64,000 nucleotides of DNA from Gnetum montanum (Eukaryota > Streptophyta > Gnetopsida > Gnetales > Gnetaceae): NCBI GenBank assembly GCA_015680685.1, contig MNCI01029135.1, positions 185,811 through 249,810 on the forward strand, written 5' to 3'. A program made the position numbers and the translations under genes. Under the pieces are notes generated by a model. It was not told where the DNA came from, ran no database searches, and worked only from the letters and a program-made list of their open reading frames with translations. Shown here piece by piece: positions 1 to 10,439 of this stretch; within the stretch, counting starts at the first letter, position 1; every line of letters begins with the position of its first letter.

Positions 1-2231
1 ACATAGCCTGTCTATGGCGTTTTGTGAAGTTTCTAGTGGTCCACGAGAAAGGGGCCTGGGTATTGCAGAATCACAACCATATTTCCAAACCATGGATCTA
101 CTAGATCCTCCAAACCACCCCAACCCAAGATCTCCTAGAAATAATTAGGGAGTTGTTCTCTGTGACGACTAAGGATTGGGTGGCCCGCAACTTTCATGGC
201 CAAGAAAGCATAGGGAAGGCACCCCCTGCTACCACTGGTAGCATATCATAGGGGAAACATCTCATCATCGAAACGGTGGCCACCAAGTTGCAGTGAAAGA
301 GGCTTGCTTCAACTAAGGAAACCCTTGGCACGGAGGAAGAGGAGGGGCGGAGATTGTTGTTTAAACTACATAGGATGCAACCCCTCATTGGTAAACACTT
401 TTTTTCATGTTTATTTCTGTGCCTACTTTGTTAATGCCTACTACACTACGCTACGCTAGATAGTGTAGCATAGTGTAGCACCTACTTTAAGCTAACTTGT
501 TTTCAGCTAACGCAAACATGTTTCTTGGCTGCCAGAGGAAGAAGGGGAAGAAGAAGAAGGCAATGAAGAGGTGTCAGCACCTAAGACGGGGGTGACGAAT
601 AAAGACACAGAGGCCCCAATATCGAAAGAAAGGGCCCGGGTCAAGAGGGAAGGAACTCTTGCCGCTAAGGTAGGGTCTCTTATTATTAGGCAGAATCCTC
701 CTATGAACGAGGAGGAAATTTTTGGAGATGAAGAGGAGTCTCCTGTGAATAAAGAGGATGCTGGTGCCTCAAAAGGAAAAGTGCCAGTAAATAAAGGAGA
801 AGCCCACATCGACCCAGAAGGGACTTCTACCAAGGATGCTACCATCACTCTAAATCAGAAGAAAGGGGAACTGCAATCAGATGCTGGTGAATTTAACGAC
901 ATATCTGCTTTGTCATAGTCCATTTTAGCCATTATTGACACACTTAGTTGTATGAAAAACACCACTGTTCATATTGCAGGACCCCCTCTGATTCGTGTGG
1001 AACCATAGGCTGAGACCCCTAATAAATTTACATTTATGCAGGGTGTTATCAATGACATGATCGACCGTCTTCAACATGTCAACCCTAAAGTGGGTAAGTA
1101 GTAGTGCTAGATTGTCTCATGTTGCTATGCTAGAGTTCTTGAATTTGTTAACCTTGCTATGCTAATGCGACTGATATACTCTTTATGTTGTGATAGCCTC
1201 TTGACTCAAATGGGACTTGACACGGCCTTTGAAAGTCAGTGCTGTGCCTACATTCCCTCTTAAAGTAATCGAAGTGCCTCATCGCACATATGATGAGGCA
1301 AGAAAATGTGCTTTGCATTCGGCTCACTCTTTGTGGGAGTATAGGTGTGTCAATGAAGACCTGTGGAAATGGGTCCAAAAAGTTGAGCAAGAGAAGGTCG
1401 ACCTGAGCGCCGAGGTGGAAGACCTCAAATCAAGGAACAAATTCCTCATAGCCCGTGATACTAATAATGAGGATTGGCGCACAGCTGTGATAGATTATGC
1501 CAGATTTTAGACAATCGTGCGTCAGAATAATGAAGCCACCCGCAAAATAACAGAACAATGAATGCAAATGGACTTGTTGGCCTAGAAGAGTCAGGATTGG
1601 AAAGATTTCAGCTCCAGGGTTTACGAATGGGGTTAGTCCCAGAAAAACCATACGCATATGTATAAACTAGAATGTGCCTCTTATCATAAACTGTACAGGG
1701 ATGCTTCTGTTGAGGCATTTACCTATAAGGCATTTGTAGATGCCATTGGTGTTTCTGAGGCCTACGACAAGTTCAAAGAGCAGGTAAAGGTTACGGAATC
1801 TCTTGAACGGGAAGTGGACCTTTCCATAGGCGAGATTTCAATTGCCTCCTTTTCTCTAGGACCACCGAGATGGATGACTGCTAAAAAGAAGAAAGCTACT
1901 ACAGATGCTAAACCAAGTAATAGGCATTGGGTGGATATCACAGCAGAGGAGGTCTGGTGCCACCTCGAGCTCAATTTAGATTGGATACCCTTCGAGACGG
2001 ATGCTGGTCCATCTTAGGTCAATCGCTTTCTACTATGTTAATGCTAGTGCTTTGTTGTAGTTTGCGTGTGTTGTCCTAGTTGATTACTTCATTTCTACGA
2101 TGCAGGTTCCAGATGGTGGTGTAGGGCTCGTAGAGGGTAGGAATGAAGGGGCAGTAGGGGGCGATGCAATGGAAGATAACATGGAAGCAAATGATGGTGA
2201 AGGAGCTGATGCAGGCGAAGAGAACCCATGA
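1..2231 (+). pseudogene. Opposite-strand spliced accessory gene of E1 (3' part)
   Basis: Unrecognised multi-exon gene, antisense to E1. Proposed exons are about 1-390, 536-1,093, 1,197-2,017 and 2,106-2,231. Exon 1 ends in phase 1 and the acceptor at 536 restores the acidic frame that continues to 1,093; the phase-1 donor at 1,094 and acceptor at 1,197 lead into frame with LTRPLKVSAVPTFPLK. Exon 3 holds a coiled-coil-like stretch and DWKDFSSRVYEWG (about 1,598-1,636). It ends in TAG just before GTCAAT, probably a decayed CAG|GT donor, and exon 4 encodes a short acidic tail ending in TGA at 2,229. Several other in-frame stops are present. Exons align with the minus-strand gene at 17.8-23.1 kb. 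I do not recognise a catalytic domain; function is unknown. Confidence 0.7.
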
Positions 2232-2308
2232 CAGCATGGGATTTTTTTTTGAAATTTTGAATTTTTTGTAAAATTTTTGCAAACATTGTCTAAAAGATAA
2301 AAGTTTTG

Positions 2309-2314
2309 AATAAA
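2309..2314 (+). terminator. Possible polyadenylation signal of the E1 opposite-strand gene
   Basis: AATAAA lies 78 bases after the TGA of the last exon and about 90 bases before TR1. Its position suits a plant near-upstream element. A six-base match in AT-rich DNA is weak alone. Confidence 0.45.
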
Positions 2315-2401
2315 CAGGAGAATTTTGAAAAAGAAATCAATTCTATGCTAACTTATGCATTGTCTACATGCTAAGTTTTATGTAAAATTTTCATGCTTTT
2401 A

Positions 2402-2760
2402 TGTTTTAGTTTTAGGCCATTTCAAGCCCTTGCTAGTTTTAGGCCATTTCGAGTCATCGCTAGTTTTAGGCCATTGCGGGCCATCGCTAATTTTGGGCTA
2501 TTTTGGGCCATAGCGTAGCATAGTTTTAGGCCATTTTGGGCCTTGGCGTAGCATAGTTTTAGGCTATTTTGGGCCTTGGCATAGCATAGTATTAGGCCAT
2601 CTCAGGCTCCTTCTAGTTTTAGGCCATTTTGGGCCATGGACTAGTTTTAGGCCATTGCGAGCGATAGCTAGTTTTGGGCCATTTCAGGCCATAGCGTAGC
2701 ATAGTTTTAGGCCATTTTGGGCCATGGTGTGAGCATATTTTTAGGCCATTTTGAGTTTGG
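2402..2760 (-). repeat. TR1 of E1: tandem array with GGCCTAAAACTA core
   Basis: About twelve copies of AGTTTTAGGCCAT (plus strand) recur every 29-40 bp, each followed by a variable GGGCC or AGCC part. Some units also carry CATAGCGTAGCATAG. In element sense the core is GGCCTAAAACTA. The array lies between protease and the 3' end of the opposite-strand gene. The same core is found in TR1 of the outer element and in both TR2 arrays. Confidence 0.85.
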
Positions 2761-3114
2761 GGCTAAAGGGATGATACGCTAATGATTTAGAGAATGGCTA
2801 ACTAGTAACTAACGTAGACAGATGGATGAAAAACAACAAAAGGTGGTAAATGTACAAAGGATGGTGAGTGGGCAAGAAGCAATGGGGTTGCTACGCTATG
2901 CGTAGCTACTTCTTGAACCATCGTGGGTTGGGCAAGACATAAGGCTAAGGTGTTTTTCCAGGGCTTTTATCTACATCATTGTCCTCCACTTGGGAGGGCA
3001 ACTCTGCCCACGCATTTTCGTTTTGAGAACCAGCTTGCTGAGCTGATTCGTTTGATGCTTAGTGTATGCTACGATAGGCGCTTCATTCTCAGAGGTTATG
3101 ACATCTGAGCTCTA

Positions 3115-4028
3115 TTCCATGTCTACATTATTAATAGCTTGGGTCATTTCATTGTAGCCATGGATCACCACCTCCCTACCTGAGTATGGTAGGTGGATCT
3201 CCTGGTGAATGAGCGAAGAGACAGCCCTAAGTTGTGCTCACCATGACCTCCTCAAGATCAGGTTAAACCTGGGCATCTCTTCGACCATGATGAATGTTGC
3301 ATTCGTGTGGAACTAGTCCCCTACCATAAAGTCTATGTGGACCATGCCCTTCAGCACGACCCGTGCCCCATTGAATGACCTTAGGCATGATGTCGTTGTG
3401 GGTTTGATCTAGTCAACCAAGCCCAACTTGTCCACAATAGGGAAGGGGATGACATTTGTGGCAGCTCCATCATCAACGTGTACCCTTTGGATTTGATGTT
3501 GGCCTACCCGAATTGTGATGAATAGGGGTGCTGTAGTCACCTGGCCCCTTTCAGGATCTTTCCTAGTGGAACCATCGTTGAAAGTCAGTTGGATTAGCTT
3601 TGGTTTTGTAGGTGTGAAGGGAAGCATAACCTAATGAATTATTTCTGCTGGCATGTCTTCATTGACCGAAATGGCCGTTAGCATGTGGATCAGAGTTTCA
3701 CGGTGTGGGACGGATGTCATGATTAGGTTGTACAAGCTAAATGTAGTGTTTTTTTGTTTTAGAGCTTGCTTGACCTGAGTGAGGGCATCCAAGAGGTCCT
3801 GGCCACTTTACCACCCTTTTCCTCTTCTATTTGTCCCAGAAGATGAATTTCTTGAGGAGGGGCGATTTCAGATCTGGGTTTAGACCCTTTTTGGTGGGTC
3901 AATGCAGACTGCGCAGTCATAGCAATGTCCCTCTTTGGTGATGAAGGTGTAGACGTAGGGGGTGAAGACGTAGGCTTGGAAACACCTAGGGTGGTACTTC
4001 CCCTCAATGTCTTGCCTGCAAAACACAC
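3115..4028 (-). pseudogene. E1 aspartic protease region (disrupted)
   Basis: Retropepsin region downstream of gag. The active-site block reads VHVDDGAATNVIPF (3,490-3,450), with DDGA where DSGA or DTGA is usual; the same DDGA/NDGV variation is seen in the other Tat-like copies. Further on the frame has FNLILRRSW followed by AVSSLIHQEIHLPY, matching FNLILGRPWLAQL and AVSSPIHQEIHLPY in E2. Stops interrupt it at several points. It would cut the gag-pol polyprotein if active. Confidence 0.8.
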
Positions 4029-4329
4029 TTCTTATTTTTTAGGATGAGAAGGTTGTTCAGCTATCTTGCGCGAGAAAAGGGCTGTTGAAGGAGTCAGCCC
4101 CCTGATGACAAACGAAGCTAACGGTGTTGACGGGTAGGGTGGCATGGTTCTGCTAATGGATGGCGTGGGTGCAGACGTCTAGGGAGGAGCCCTGAGGACA
4201 AATGGTTGTTGAAGGCTTTGATCAACCTCTAGTGGTGTTGGTGCATTACTCTGAGGCACACAGACCACAAACGGCTACTAGGGTAGTCTAAGGTTGCTAT
4301 CAATGTTGATGGTGTTGATGACATAACCA

Positions 4330-6700
4330 GCATTGTTGGCGTGGAGGGGGTCAGTGTAAACATGCAAAGATTGATTCTTAGGATGTACTGGGTTACTTTC
4401 CTCTAACACCAATTTTCCTTGATCAATCATCCTTTGAATGTCATCCTTCAATGCTAGACAGTAATATGTATTTGACCAAACTGTTGGTGGTAGTCACAAA
4501 ATCGATCTAGCCTAAAACCCTTAGGAACTGGTGGCTCATTGGGGAGGGCCAAAGAGGGGTTTCTAAGGAGCTCGCAATAGTGCTGATGTTTTCTGGCTTC
4601 CTCCTCTAACAACTGTTTGTGTTGGATGTACCCTGCTGCTAGAAATTGCTTCAAAAGATCTGAAGGTTTAATAGGTAGTAGGGTATACTTTGAGTAATCT
4701 TTATGCTCAAAGTTCAGCTTCGGTGGCGTAGATGTCTCGGGTGCAAGTGCGGATGTGAAAGGTAGTGGTGCATTGTCCTGCTTGGGTGTGGGATTAGCTA
4801 TGGGTGTGGTCGATTTTTTATTGTTCTTGTTACCTTTGTTATTAGGTTTGGGTTTGGACTTGTTCACCACAGCAGCCACTATGGCTGTTGTAGCCTTATC
4901 CTTGTTCTTCTTTGTGAAGGTGTTCTTATAAGCAACATAGGCTGGGTCTTTGCTTCCCTTAGCTGCATCTTGTATGCCCTTAGTCTGAGCGAAGGCTTGA
5001 ATAAGAGTGCAAGGAGCGAGGTAGTACAGCTTAGACTTGATGAAGTCATTCACTGGACCTTTAAAGATGGCTAGCAAGTGGGCCTCCACGATGGGCTCGC
5101 AGATTTCATTAAGGGTTGCGCTCCAATGCTGGATGAACTTCTGGACCGGTTCGAGAGGGCTCTGCTTCACGCTCATCAACTGGTTCAACATGATTTATAG
5201 CTTCAAGTTATACATGAAGCATGTCATGAACTAGGTCAGAAGCTCCTCCAGAGTTGAAATGGATGAGCATGGCAATGCGTAGTACCAATCCAAGGCTCTC
5301 TTGGCTAGGGACATAACGAAGACACGAATAATCGTGTGTGGCCATTGTTGCAATAGAAGGGACTTAGACCTAAAGGTAACAAGATGTATGTTGGGATCCC
5401 CCTCCCTATTGTATTTTGTGAAGTGGGGGAGGGACATCCCTGGGGGTAGCATTAGTGCAGGGATGGCAAGGTTGATGGGGTCATCCTGGTAAAAGTCCAT
5501 GACTTGTATCGTGTCAAAACCGATAGCCTTGAGGCATTTTATTTCCTCAGTAAGGATCTGGATAAGCTGGAATGCTTGATCCAAACCCTACGATGATGCA
5601 GATAGCTAGGGAATTGTCGAGGTAGCTCTCATCTATGGAGTGATGGGGGCAACAGCGTGACCCATCAGCAGTACCGTTGGGGTGGCCCTCGCGAACGGTG
5701 CTGCTTGCACTGTCCATCACCTGGTAGGTGGTGCTGTTGGAGTAGCAACCATGAGTTGGGCTATGGGGTAGACTGCTTGTGTCACTGGCAGAATAGACCA
5801 TAGCCTCGTGCTAGGTTGTACCATTTGTGGGGTTTGTTAGGCCTGAGGGTGAACATAATGAGACATCTACGATGGTTGTGGAACAAGCGAAGAAGTGAAT
5901 GGGGTCCACCATGTGGATGGGCCTAGATCCACCGCAGTTGGTGGGACAGATGTGAATGTAGGGATGGATGCAGAAGATGCAAATAGTTGTGAAGTAGATA
6001 TGGTATGAATGTAAGGTGAGGTAGTCGAGGTTAGGGCATGTTGCAAAGCAAAAAGGGATTTATGAATGGACTGTGGAGGAATGATGACTAAAGACGAGAC
6101 AGGGATGTGGGCATTTTGGTACGCCATGGGTATGGTACGGCTACCCATGATAGATGGGATCATAAGCTGTAGTGGTGTGGCCGTGACCTCGAAGGGAGCG
6201 GCGATAGTTAGTGGATTGGTCTAGAAGGACTAGGTAGGAGGGATGGTGGCGGGGTTGAGTTAACCTCCCCCCTCGGATTGGGAATGAAGTTCCTCCTGTC
6301 CATCTTGGAAGACCTCGTCATGGTGAGACGCTACGTCTTGTGCCTCGCCAGGCTTAGACAGATGTATCAGCTGATCTAAAAGCCATTGTTGCACTTCTAT
6401 CAAAGGGATGAAAGCATTGGGATTAGGAATAAATTCCTTCTCATTGCAGTAGGCAAACTCGAAGCTACATTTTTCCTTGAATTCCTGTGCATCTAAGGGA
6501 AGGTTTTCCTACACCTTAGCACAAAGTAAGTTGTATTGTTCATGTTGCTTAGCCAAGCCTTCAGGTCCCCGATTTTGGATCTTGAGCAACCAGCGTGGCC
6601 CCAACACTGGGCTGGGTAGTCACTTGGCACTTGTGGTGCCTTGGAGCATGAGAGGAACCTCAAGGTTAGCCGTAGTAACAACGGTAGTTGTAGCAACCAT
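4330..6700 (-). pseudogene. E1 gag polyprotein (disrupted)
   Basis: Capsid-type retrotransposon gag. From the ATG at 6,700 a proline/threonine-rich N-terminal region contains the block EQYNLLCAKV, matched in E2 by EQYNFICVKI. The capsid core follows at 5,584-4,900 (VMDFYQDDPIN, SLPHFTKYNREGDPN, MSLAKRALDWYYALP, FIQHWSATLNEI, VNDFIKSKLYYL). A lysine/asparagine-rich linker leads to the C-terminal block RLDRFCDYHQQFG. One frameshift near 4,470 separates that block from NTYYCLALKDDIQ, the expected continuation. In-frame stops are scattered. No CCHC knuckle is seen; the C-terminal H...YC..LK block occupies that place, as in the other Tat-like copies here. Confidence 0.85.
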
Positions 6701-6758
6701 TGCTGTGAAGCTAAAAGGATTGCAAACGACAAAAACAAGAAGATCTAGTGACGGTCTA

Positions 6759-7060
6759 AGGCTTTATGTCTTGCAAGGTTCCAAAAGAACCGTCAAAGCA
6801 ACTGATTTGTACCACACAATGTGTAAACAGCCACAAAAGGGATGTAACGTTTACGCTAGTGCGTACTAAGGTACGAAAGGCAAGAAGGACTACCGTGAAG
6901 ATAAGGAGAATAGATGACAATTGGAGGCTTTATGTCCCATGGGGTTTCAAAGGAACCATCGAAGCGATCGACCTGTACCACACGGTGCATAAACAACCAT
7001 GGAGGGGTGTTAGGTTTACGCTAGTATGTGCTGGGGCACAAAACACACATAAGAATACTA
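6759..7060. repeat. Tandem duplication in the E1 5' leader (about 165-bp period)
   Basis: Two diverged direct copies are seen, about 6,759-6,862 and 6,924-7,026. Both run from GGCTTTATGTC through a TGTACCACAC block to GTTTACGCTAGT. They lie between the PBS and the gag start. Small ORFs across them on the + strand look incidental. Confidence 0.6.
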
Positions 7061-7084
7061 TAAAACATGGAAAGGACACTAAAA

Positions 7085-7103
7085 GGCCTTCCTTCTAGTG
7101 CCA
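7085..7103 (-). other. Primer binding site of E1 (tRNA-Asn type)
   Basis: On the minus strand TGGCACTAGAAGGAAGGCC starts 6 bases after the LTR end. It matches TGGCGCTAGAAGGAGGGC, complementary to the 3' end of plant tRNA-Asn(GUU) as I recall it, except for two transitions. The same site occurs in E2 and E3. Confidence 0.7.
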
Positions 7104-7109
7104 GAAAAC

Positions 7110-8670
7110 TATAGCAATCGAAAACGTCAGTGGCTGGAAGAAATACCGAGAGGTCATCGATTGTGACTGTCTTAACCCCGGATTCGCGCGAGGGTCGTGC
7201 TAGATAAAATGGAAACGAGGCACCCTAAATGGTCTGGTCAATTAGACAAGGACTTAATTAGTGTTAATATAACCTTTTGCAAACTGATAATTTGAAAATG
7301 GGACTTACAACATAGAATAATCTTTAAATGCAAAAGGGACAAAAAATGATGCAAAATGCAATGATAAGCAAGAAAAAAAAGTAAAATGCAGTTAGAAAAA
7401 TGCACCGCTTCAAGAATGTAACTTCGCTTTGTAAAGGTGGATACAATTAGTAGCATGGTGCTGAGGGGCACAGGGATCCCAAGTGTAACCAAGACGTTTA
7501 GAGTAAGACAGCTGTATGCTTGAATGCGAACTCAGGAGTCAACAATGCAAAATGCTATGAGGATAGCAGGAAAGAGTAGAACAAAATTCCAAATGAGAGT
7601 GTTAGCTATTTACAGTGTCAAACAAGATGTTTATAATGCTTAGGAATACAATGCTAACTTCTTGCTTGCTTGCTAACCAATTCACCATCCATCCAACCCC
7701 TTTGAGCATTGCTCATTGGGGTATTTATAGGACCAAGGACATGCGAAAGGTGTGGTTTGGACACCACATGTCCTAGGCCTGTGTTGACTTGTCTATGCTA
7801 CATAGACATGCATGACCGTTGGATGAGCTTGCCATGTTGTAATTACGCTGTCAAAACTTGGAGATGTGTGCCAATGGTAAAAATAGGTGAAGTGCATTGA
7901 TGTAGTGTAATTGCTTTCTACGTTGCGCTATGCTTTGTAGCGTAGCATGTTGGCATAGAGTAGTGTCTTGCTACACTATGCTATGCTATGCAGCATAGCA
8001 TAGCGTAGCAGCTGGCCTTAGTCGTGAAAACGTCGCCAATCTACAAATTTTTCTTTTTGCATTGCAAAACTTGCAAACTTGCTGATCTCACCCTTTAAGA
8101 TGCCTTTCGTTACTCCAGTAGAGTTGCTACGCTATGCTATGCTACATAGCGTAGCATAGCGTGGCAACCAACATGGCTTGCTTTTTGCTAAGTGTTCTAT
8201 TTTCTGGTGAAGGAGCCATTGCTGAAGAACTTAGAGCCAAGTGAAGCAACTATTTTCGAAGGTCAAAGGTGTTGATTGAGTGCATTTGAAATCACTAAGT
8301 AGGCTAAGACTTCCTGTCTTACTCTCGCTACGCTGTACTACGCTGCGTAGCATCTTGTCTTGCAACAATTTACGATTGATTGTTTAAACAACTGTCTCCC
8401 GAAGCCTGCTACGCTATATAGCGTAGTGTAGCGTAGTAAACTCCTTGACTAGAAAACTTGCCAAACTGTTTTACGTATTTTGAGCACTGCCGACAACTCT
8501 CTACATCGCTTCTGTGTAGGCTGTCGGCTAGACGAATTACTCAACTAGAAAATTTGCCAAACTGTACAGCCTAAACTCAAAACATTCCTTTCTTGTCGAA
8601 GTGAGATGATGCTGCCTGAGTTGTGATGACCTGGTGAAGCAAGGATACCCTAAAAATTTTGGATGTTTCA
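7110..8670 (-). repeat. 5' LTR of E1 (about 1.56 kb)
   Basis: The boundary at 7,110 lies 6 bp from the PBS, and the boundary at 8,670 is set by the TGAAAC start and by resumption of the outer gag. The length (1,561 bp) matches the E2 LTRs (1,521 and 1,551 bp), and bases near 7,110-7,240 align loosely with the E2 LTR end (shared motifs such as GGCTGGAAG and the GAGGG/GCTAGA tract). The terminal CA in element sense is TA here. The U3 half is rich in palindromic GCTACGCTATGC motifs. No ORF is credible in it. Confidence 0.75.
7905..8437. repeat. Clustered palindromes built from GCTACGCTATGC
   Basis: Four clusters (about 7,913-8,013, 8,127-8,163, 8,327-8,352, 8,406-8,437) alternate GCTACGCTATG with CATAGCGTAGC and could fold as hairpins. 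They are in the E1 LTR. The same words appear in intron 1 of the opposite-strand gene (444-481), in TR1 and at 2,891-2,909. Confidence 0.75.
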
Positions 8671-9319
8671 ACCACCTCCATCCCCTCCTTACTTGACCAT
8701 GTTCGAGCCCATACTGGTCATAGCTACACATTAAACCTAGTTGGTGTGACAACCAACAACCTATAACCTCTTCATGAAGGTTAAGTAAGGATCCCTCAAA
8801 CAAGTGTAGAGGTTCATCCAATGATGAAATATTCTACTCAATGAAATATGATAGCCTATAGCTGAAATCCACCTTTTGGCTATATCCAAGGGGGTGGTTA
8901 ATGACTTTATCAAGTTCAAGCTATATTATCTTGACCTGTAGTCACTTAGTCAAGAATTCTCCTAAACTAAAACATAGAGGATGTCATGGAAGCTAGCCAT
9001 GACCCTACTTACATGGCATACAAAAACCAAAAACATGACAATAACCAAGGAAGCCAAAACCACTAACCAGGGGCCAAGAAACAATCAACCCAAGACCCCT
9101 GCTAACAACCATGACAACCAGCCATTAATCTTTGAGGCCACTACATCAACTATACCTAGACCTAGCTTTGAGTGGAAGGACAAGACAAAATATGCTAGTT
9201 TACTTTTAAAGCCATCTAAACTCTTGGATCAACTATTAAAGAGTGGAAGAATCAAATACAAGAAAATGTTTGAAGCTACTCATAAAAAAAACATGAGATG
9301 CTATGTGAGATAGCCAAGG
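8671..9319 (+). pseudogene. Outer gag, first fragment
   Basis: Decayed gag homologous to E1 and E2. Recognisable blocks with stops between them are RFIQ...LNEI near 8,809-8,850 and VVNDFIKFKLYYLDL near 8,895-8,940, compared with VNDFIKSKLYYLAP in E1. A lysine/asparagine-rich linker follows (8,981-9,130), then the block from FEWKDKTKYASLLLKPSKLL to IKYKKMFEATHKKN, which lines up with E1 HKDYSKYTLLPIKPSDLL and following. The frame is cut at 9,319 by Copia-like copy 1 and resumes at 15,427. Confidence 0.75.
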
Positions 9320-10439
9320 TGAGGATTGTGAAACTTAGAAAGGGAGGATTATGAATAAGCTTCCTAAATTGAAATTATTTCAACAAACCACACACACCAA
9401 ATTTAAAATGGTTACCTAACTTGGGTAGTCCACACTTGGAGGGTAGATCATAAGCACACCTCCAGACTTTGTTGCTCTTAAATGTGGTTTGAAGGATTCG
9501 ATACCCTATACAAGATCTAAGCTCTACTCCAAAGTGTTGTGATACTGCACCAACCACTCAACCTTGTAAGGTCTCTACAAGATTAGAATATGGCTTCCAT
9601 GCTTCTACAACATTTATAATATTGAGATCTACTTTGGAGTGTTGTGGGACTACATAACCACTTCAATCTTGCAGGATCTCGACAAGCTCAAGCAAGATGC
9701 ATTCTACAAGGCAACAACAGAGAACAAAAATTACAAGGAAAGAATGCAACTTAGTTTACTGATCCTTATACTTTGAAGTAAAACACACTTTACAATGGAT
9801 AAAAGATAATATAATGAGGATTAATAGTAATTACAATGATTGTAAAATGATTACACAATGATTGTACAAAGACTTGCATATTTTCCAATGAGAATGATGT
9901 CTTCTTATAGTCACCATGTTTCCAAATCCATCTTGGAACTCATGTAATGGCTAACTAAAAGACGTCTTCTTTGTGGCTAAGATGTCTTTTTGTATTTTCC
10001 TTCATTCTAGAAAGACATCTTTGTCTAGTGAAAGACATCTTTCTGAAACTGGCCTACATTTTGTGAAGACATCTTTGTCTAGGAAAACACATCTTTGCCT
10101 AATGAAAGACATCTAATGTTTTTCATAGACATCTTCTTCTCTGTTTCCTTCAATTCTACCAAGACATCTACTGTTTCTTGGATACATATTTCTTCATCTT
10201 CCTTTCCATGATGAATTCTTCATTCCTTGTTTATAACCTTGCACTTCTGTGTGCTTCAATGATGATAACTTGGCTTGTGAGTTATTTGGTCCTTATTCAT
10301 GTTCTTGAAATTCTTGTATGTTCAATTGAGACCTTGTGGATGACCAATTCATTTCTTATCATCTCATCTTGGTTTTACAAACAATAACACACAACCTTTT
10401 TTTTTTTAGTTAACATTTTGAAATACCAAAATGTCCACA
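9320..10439 (-). repeat. 3' LTR of Copia-like copy 1
   Basis: On the plus strand it starts TGAGGATTGTGAAAC and ends GTCCACA. It pairs with 14,274-15,421 and with the two LTRs of copy 2. It includes a cluster of AAAGACATCTTT-like words at about 9,960-10,170. Confidence 0.9.
9960..10170. repeat. AAAGACATCTTT-like motif cluster in the copy 1 3' LTR
   Basis: Roughly eight GACATCTTT or its reverse AAAGATGTC words lie in about 210 bp. The equivalent clusters are at 14,985-15,170, 48,280-48,575 and 53,840-54,135, always in the LTR. A U3 enhancer role is only a guess. Confidence 0.7.

Larger units (their letters stand above)
1..8670 (-). mobile_element. E1: Tat-like Ty3/gypsy element, 5' part (runs off left edge)
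   Basis: Read on the minus strand the order is 5' LTR (8,670-7,110), PBS, gag (6,700 to about 4,330), protease (4,028 to about 3,115), a tandem array (2,760-2,402) and then a gene on the opposite strand (2,231 back to 1). RT, integrase and the 3' LTR must lie left of base 1. The gag and protease closely resemble those of E2 at 36.6-44.6 kb. It is inserted in the gag of the outer + strand element: the outer gag resumes right after 8,670, where the LTR begins TGAAACATCC in its own sense, comparable to TGAAACACC in E2. The matching TSD cannot be tested because the other end is outside the window. Confidence 0.85.

Noticed and set aside
8537-8821. Minus-strand ORF of 94 residues
   Set aside because: It overlaps the E1 LTR end and the outer gag, which is read on the other strand with homology.
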